Both the position numbers and the translations under genes were made by a program. Source: Streptomyces polyasparticus (GTDB lineage Bacteria > Actinomycetota > Actinomycetes > Streptomycetales > Streptomycetaceae). Taken from it: a DNA stretch of 64,000 nucleotides. How positions within the stretch are numbered: position 1 is the first letter of the stretch; the number at the start of each line of letters is the position of its first letter. Below the pieces are notes generated by a model. It made no database searches, was not told where the DNA came from, and saw only the letters and a program-made list of their open reading frames with translations. Location: the NCBI RefSeq assembly GCF_014493765.1, contig NZ_JACTVJ010000014.1:186001-250000 (forward strand). The letters are read 5' to 3'. Shown piece after piece: positions 60,552 to 64,000 of this stretch.

Positions 60552-61727
60552 TCAAGCCGCCCGCAGCCGCCGCATCCCCAGCCGCTCCACCGCCTGCCCC
60601 GCCGCCTCCACCGCACTGTTGAACGACACCTCCGACAGGACCCCCGGCGCCGCCACCTGGTCCCCCGCCAGATACACCCCGTCGCCCCGGTCCACCGAGG
60701 GCCGGTCGCGCCAGGTCGTGCCCGGCAGGTCGACCGCTCCCGTGCGGCCGGCCGCCAGGGCCTCGCGGCGCCAGGTGACGCGGTCGCGCCAGCCCGGGAA
60801 GCCCAGGTCGAGCAGCTGCTCGGCGCGGGCGAGCGCCGTGGCGCGGGGCTCGTCGGGGGCGAGCGGGATCTGGCCCTGGATCAGGGACTCGCCGCGCGGG
60901 GCGAGCGAGCGGTCCTGGGCGGTGAAGCGCTCGATCCAGCCCGGGGTGTCGAGGTCCGAGACGATGAAGGCGTCACCGCGGCGGCTGCGCAGACCGAGGT
61001 CGATGAGGGCCGTGCGGCCGCTCTCCCAGCGCAGCGAGTCGTCGTCGAGGAGCCGGCGAGCCGCATCGAGGGAGGTGGCCACGATCACCGGCCCGTCCTC
61101 GGGGAGCTCGGTGAGCCGTGAGGCCGTTTCGATACGGACGCCCAGGTCCCAGGCGTGCGCGGCCATCCGGTCGATGACCGAGGACCAGCCGCCGACCGGG
61201 TAGTGCGCCTCCGGGGGCAGCTTGGTCGCGCGCCGCAGCCGCTCGTGCACGAAGCGGGCGGAGAGCGCGCCGGGGTCGTGGTGGAAGAGCGCGACCGCCG
61301 CGTAGTGGGCGGCGGCGCGGGCGCCCTCGTCGCCGGCCTCTTCGGTGGCCCAGGTCAGGAAGTCCCGTTCCACCGGGGCCTGTTCGACGCTTCGGCGCAG
61401 CAGCTTGAGCATCGCGAGCGGTGGCGTACGGCGCAGGGCTCCGTCATGGCGGAAGCGGAAACGCGCGCCTTCGAGCGGCGGCACCGCCGCCATCCGCCCG
61501 AGCAGGCCGCGCTGCTTGAGCCAGGCCCAGTGCGGGCCGCCGTTGTAGAGCGCGTGCGGGCCCTCGTTGGTGCGGTACTGCCCGGTCACCGTCGTACGGG
61601 CGCGGCCGCCGAGTGTGTGGTGCGCCTCGTGGACGACGACCCGCGCACCCGACTCGGCCGCCGTGATCGCGGCGGTCAGTCCGGCGAACCCGCCGCCGAT
61701 GATGGTGATGTCCTGCCCCATGGCCAT
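60552..61727 (-). CDS. FAD-dependent oxidoreductase (phytoene-desaturase/amine-oxidase fold)
   Basis: 391 residues. The FAD-binding GxGxxG is in TIIGGGFAGLTAAITAAESG, followed by VVVHEAHHTLGGRARTT, and the C-terminal FAD motif is GVYLAGDQVAAPGVLSEVSF. This is the NAD(P)-binding Rossmann and amine-oxidase/carotenoid-desaturase superfamily. The substrate is not apparent; no carotenoid genes are near. The ATG at 61727 has GAGGAG about 11 nt upstream; a second ATG at 61721 is possible. It is divergent from the DHA2 exporter gene. Confidence 0.85.
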   Translation of the reverse strand: MAMGQDITIIGGGFAGLTAAITAAESGARVVVHEAHHTLGGRARTTVTGQYRTNEGPHALYNGGPHWAWLKQRGLLGRMAAVPPLEGARFRFRHDGALRRTPPLAMLKLLRRSVEQAPVERDFLTWATEEAGDEGARAAAHYAAVALFHHDPGALSARFVHERLRRATKLPPEAHYPVGGWSSVIDRMAAHAWDLGVRIETASRLTELPEDGPVIVATSLDAARRLLDDDSLRWESGRTALIDLGLRSRRGDAFIVSDLDTPGWIERFTAQDRSLAPRGESLIQGQIPLAPDEPRATALARAEQLLDLGFPGWRDRVTWRREALAAGRTGAVDLPGTTWRDRPSVDRGDGVYLAGDQVAAPGVLSEVSFNSAVEAAGQAVERLGMRRLRAA

Positions 61728-61847
61728 GACCTGCACTCTCCTCGCTAGCGACTGCTGTCCTCCGTACCGACGGACGGGGCCCGCCGGAATGTGACATCGC
61801 CGCCGCACGAGACGCGGCATTAGCCCATTTGTGTTGTTCTGGAGGTT

Positions 61848-63395
61848 ATGAGCAAGACCACGGACCAGAGCACCGCGGACCGGACGTGCCCCGACCCCAC
61901 CCGCTGGTGGGGCCTGGTGGTGATCGCGCTCGCGCAGCTGATGGTGGTGCTCGACGCCACGATCGTGAACATCGCCCTGCCCTCCGCCCAGGCGGATCTC
62001 GGGATGTCCGACGCCAACCGGCAGTGGGTGATCACCGCCTACACGCTGGCCTTCGGCGGTCTGCTGCTGCTCGGCGGCCGGATCGCGGACCTCATCGGCC
62101 GCAAGCGCACCTTCGTGATCGGACTGGTCGGCTTCGCGCTCGCCTCCGCGCTCGGCGGTGCGGCGACCGGTTCCGGGATGCTGTTCGCGGCCCGCGCCCT
62201 GCAGGGTGTGTTCGCCGCGGTGCTCGCGCCCTCCGCGCTGTCGCTCCTGACCACGACGTTCACGGACCCCAAGGAACGCGGCAAGGCCTTCGGCATCTAC
62301 GGCGCCATCGCGGGCGGCGGCAGCGCGATCGGTCTGATCGCGGGCGGTCTGCTCACCGAGTACCTGAACTGGCGCTGGTGTCTGCTCGTGAACGTGCCCA
62401 TCGCGGTCGTCGCGGTGATCGGCGCCTTCATGTTCCTGCACGACCGCGAGGGCCATCACGAGGCGAAGCTGGACGTCCCCGGTGTGCTGCTCGGCTGCGG
62501 CGGTCTGGTCGCGATCGTCTACGGCTTCAGCGAGGCGCAGCCGCGCGGCTGGTCGGACGCCCTGGTGCTCACCCTGCTGTTCGGCGGTGTGGCGCTGCTC
62601 GCGGTGTTCGTGTGGTGGCAGACCAAGGCCGCCAAGCCCCTGCTTCCGCTGCACATCATCAAGGAGCGCAACCGGGCCGGCTGCTTCCTCACCATGGGCC
62701 TGGCGACGATCGGTATGTTCGGCCTGTTCCTGTTCATGACCTACTACCTGCAGGTCATCCTCGGCTACTCGCCCGTCAAGACGGGCCTGGCCTTCCTGCC
62801 GATGACCGCCGCGATCATCGTCGGCTCCACGCAGATCGCGGCCCGTCTGATGCACCATGTCGCGCCGCGGATCCTGATGGTGCCCGGCATGCTCCTCGCC
62901 ACGGGCGGCCTGATCATCCTCACCGGCCTGACCGTGCACGCCGAGTACGCCACCCATGTCCTGCCGGCGATGCTGCTGCTCGGTCTCGGCATGGGCCTGG
63001 TGTTCATGCCGGTGATGGCGACGGCCACGCAGGGTGTCGCACCCCAGGACTCCGGCGTGACCTCGGCGACCGTCAACACCTCGCAGCAGGTGGGCGGTTC
63101 GATCGGTACGGCGCTCCTGAACACCATCGCGACCTCCACCTCCGCCACGTACATCACCTCGCACCTGGCCGACTCGGCCCGCGAGAGCGGTCAGCCGCCG
63201 ACCGAGCAGATGAAGCAGCTCATCGGCGCGGAGGGCATCGTGCACGGCTACACGGTCGCGATCTGGTGGGCCGCGGGCATCATGCTGCTCGGCGCGGTGG
63301 TCGCGGGCCTGATGGTCACGGCCCGCGCCCCGCGCCACGACGTACCGCCAGAGGACCACGCGGAGGCGGAGGCGAACACCGGGGTGGTTCTCTAG
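61848..63395 (+). CDS. DHA2-family (14-TM) MFS multidrug exporter
   Basis: 515 residues. TM1 carries ALAQLMVVLDATIVNIALP, TM2-3 loop motif A is LLLLGGRIADLIGRKRTF, and motif C-like GGGSAIGLIAGGLLTEYLNW follows. The C-terminal signature SGVTSATVNTSQQVGGSIGT is typical of DHA2 exporters. GGAGG lies 3 nt before the ATG. It is divergent from the FAD oxidoreductase gene, a common arrangement without an adjacent TetR here. Substrate unknown. Confidence 0.9.
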   Translation: MSKTTDQSTADRTCPDPTRWWGLVVIALAQLMVVLDATIVNIALPSAQADLGMSDANRQWVITAYTLAFGGLLLLGGRIADLIGRKRTFVIGLVGFALASALGGAATGSGMLFAARALQGVFAAVLAPSALSLLTTTFTDPKERGKAFGIYGAIAGGGSAIGLIAGGLLTEYLNWRWCLLVNVPIAVVAVIGAFMFLHDREGHHEAKLDVPGVLLGCGGLVAIVYGFSEAQPRGWSDALVLTLLFGGVALLAVFVWWQTKAAKPLLPLHIIKERNRAGCFLTMGLATIGMFGLFLFMTYYLQVILGYSPVKTGLAFLPMTAAIIVGSTQIAARLMHHVAPRILMVPGMLLATGGLIILTGLTVHAEYATHVLPAMLLLGLGMGLVFMPVMATATQGVAPQDSGVTSATVNTSQQVGGSIGTALLNTIATSTSATYITSHLADSARESGQPPTEQMKQLIGAEGIVHGYTVAIWWAAGIMLLGAVVAGLMVTARAPRHDVPPEDHAEAEANTGVVL

Positions 63396-63413
63396 ACGCC
63401 CAACTGTCGTGAT

Positions 63414-63887
63414 CTAGCTGCCTAGTTGCTTGAGCGCCTCGTCCGTCAGCCGGTACACCGTCCACTCGTCCTGCGGACGCGCGCCGAGGGACTCGTAGAA
63501 GGCGATCGACGGGGCGTTCCAGTCGAGGACCGACCACTCCAGGCGGCCGTAGCCGCGCTCGACGCAGATACGGGCCAGCTCGGTCAAGAGCGCCTTGCCG
63601 TGGCCGCCGCCGCGGGCCGCGGGGCTCACGTAAAGGTCCTCCAGGTAGATGCCGTGCACGCCGCGCCAGGTCGAGAAGTTGAGGAAGTACACGCAGAAGC
63701 CGACGGGCTCGCCCGAGGCGTCGTCCTCGGCGATCAGGCTGTACGCGGCGGGCTGGTCGCCGAAGAGCGCGGTGTGCAGCTGCTCCTCGGTGGCGTTGGC
63801 CTCCTCGGGCGCCTTCTCGTACTCGGCGAGCTCGCGGACGAACCGGTGGATGACGGGGATGTCGGCAGGGGTGGCTGTGCGAATCAT
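63414..63887 (-). CDS. GNAT-family N-acetyltransferase (diamine acetyltransferase-like)
   Basis: 157 residues. It begins MIRTATPADIPVIHRFVREL and AEYEKAPEEANATEEQLHTA, a start typical of spermidine/spermine-type acetyltransferases, then FLNFSTWRGVHGIYLEDLYV and SPAARGGGHGKALLTELARI with the CoA loop, and WSVLDWNAPSIAFYESLGA. The start overlaps the upstream gene's stop by four bases (ATGA), so they are coupled. It is convergent with the DHA2 gene. Confidence 0.9.
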   Translation of the reverse strand: MIRTATPADIPVIHRFVRELAEYEKAPEEANATEEQLHTALFGDQPAAYSLIAEDDASGEPVGFCVYFLNFSTWRGVHGIYLEDLYVSPAARGGGHGKALLTELARICVERGYGRLEWSVLDWNAPSIAFYESLGARPQDEWTVYRLTDEALKQLGS

Positions 63888-64000
63888 GCGCGCACGCTAA
63901 CCCGCCGCTCCAGGATCAGCCGTCCGATTTCCAGCTGCTGAGACTGGAACTCGCTGTCGTGGAACTCCTCGTCCTCCAGCGCCCACAGCGAGTTCTGCAG
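63884..64000 (-). CDS. C-terminal end of an unknown protein (runs off the window)
   Basis: The last 38 codons of a gene whose start is beyond the window. The sequence includes SLWALEDEEFHDSEFQSQQL and EIGRLILERRVSVRA. It is acidic then basic, without recognised motif. The stop overlaps the acetyltransferase ATG by four bases. Too little is visible to name it. Confidence 0.6.
   Translation of the reverse strand: MQNSLWALEDEEFHDSEFQSQQLEIGRLILERRVSVRA

Overview
The window is very G+C-rich, uses GTG and TTG starts freely, and has the gene content of a Streptomyces chromosome core. Markers are a CIRCE-controlled groEL without groES, a GAF-PAS-GGDEF protein of the CdgB type, an HbpS/SenS/SenR-type haem-sensing set, mycothiol-dependent enzyme remains, DasR-type (dre) operators, a sortase-E (LAxTG) surface protein, and DUF3263, DUF4031 and Uma2 proteins. 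I see no rRNA, tRNA, IS element, prophage or CRISPR array. The first gene (HelR-like) and the last (unknown) run off the window. From memory the gene order resembles the SCO42xx-SCO43xx part of S. coelicolor, but I could not check this.

Layout. 1-8.0 kb: HelR N-terminus, a GT87 glycosyltransferase, a lipoprotein, a quinone reductase with an AraC regulator, an XPB helicase and CutC. 8.1-16.1 kb: a copper block with a His-rich secreted protein and CopA sharing three CsoR-like boxes, a LuxR-type regulator, then an MFS exporter with two more CsoR-like boxes followed by a methionyl-tRNA synthetase paralogue lacking the KMSKS signature. 16.1-18.7 kb: a frameshifted mycothiol-dependent enzyme, a membrane protein and an HD protein. 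18.8-22.4 kb: a MurNAc-type PTS EIIBC, MurQ and an RpiR regulator. 22.4-28.2 kb: efflux pump, DUF4031 pair, old yellow enzyme, ArsB-like permease and a SecD-P1-like lipoprotein. 28.5-34.0 kb: GroEL behind two CIRCE elements, a cold-shock protein, a MoaD-like protein and threonine synthase behind a SAM-I riboswitch, and GpgS. 34-39.3 kb: an LAETG surface protein, OtsA, OtsB and DUF3263. 39.5-50.8 kb: sugar-binding protein, SIS isomerase, ArfB, flavin reductase, diguanylate cyclase, a sugar-binding-fold membrane protein, then aldolase, PfkB kinase, NagA and ROK kinase. 51-64 kb: TerD, Uma2, two GNAT enzymes, M1 peptidase, HbpS/SenS/SenR, pentapeptide protein, quinone reductase, FAD oxidoreductase and a DHA2 exporter.

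How the genes fit together. Amino-sugar metabolism is the main theme. The PTS and MurQ would turn imported MurNAc into GlcNAc-6-P, which NagA deacetylates. The SIS isomerase, PfkB kinase and class II aldolase could form a galactosamine/tagatose-type branch. dre-like sites precede the binding protein, the kinase-nagA operon and, unexpectedly, cutC. A second theme is metal and stress handling: copper export, haem sensing, TerD, the chaperonin and trehalose or glucosylglycerate synthesis. Gene ends are marked by strong hairpins and by five copies of a 110-170 bp intergenic repeat with inverted CCTGCGGCG/CGCCGCAGG ends.
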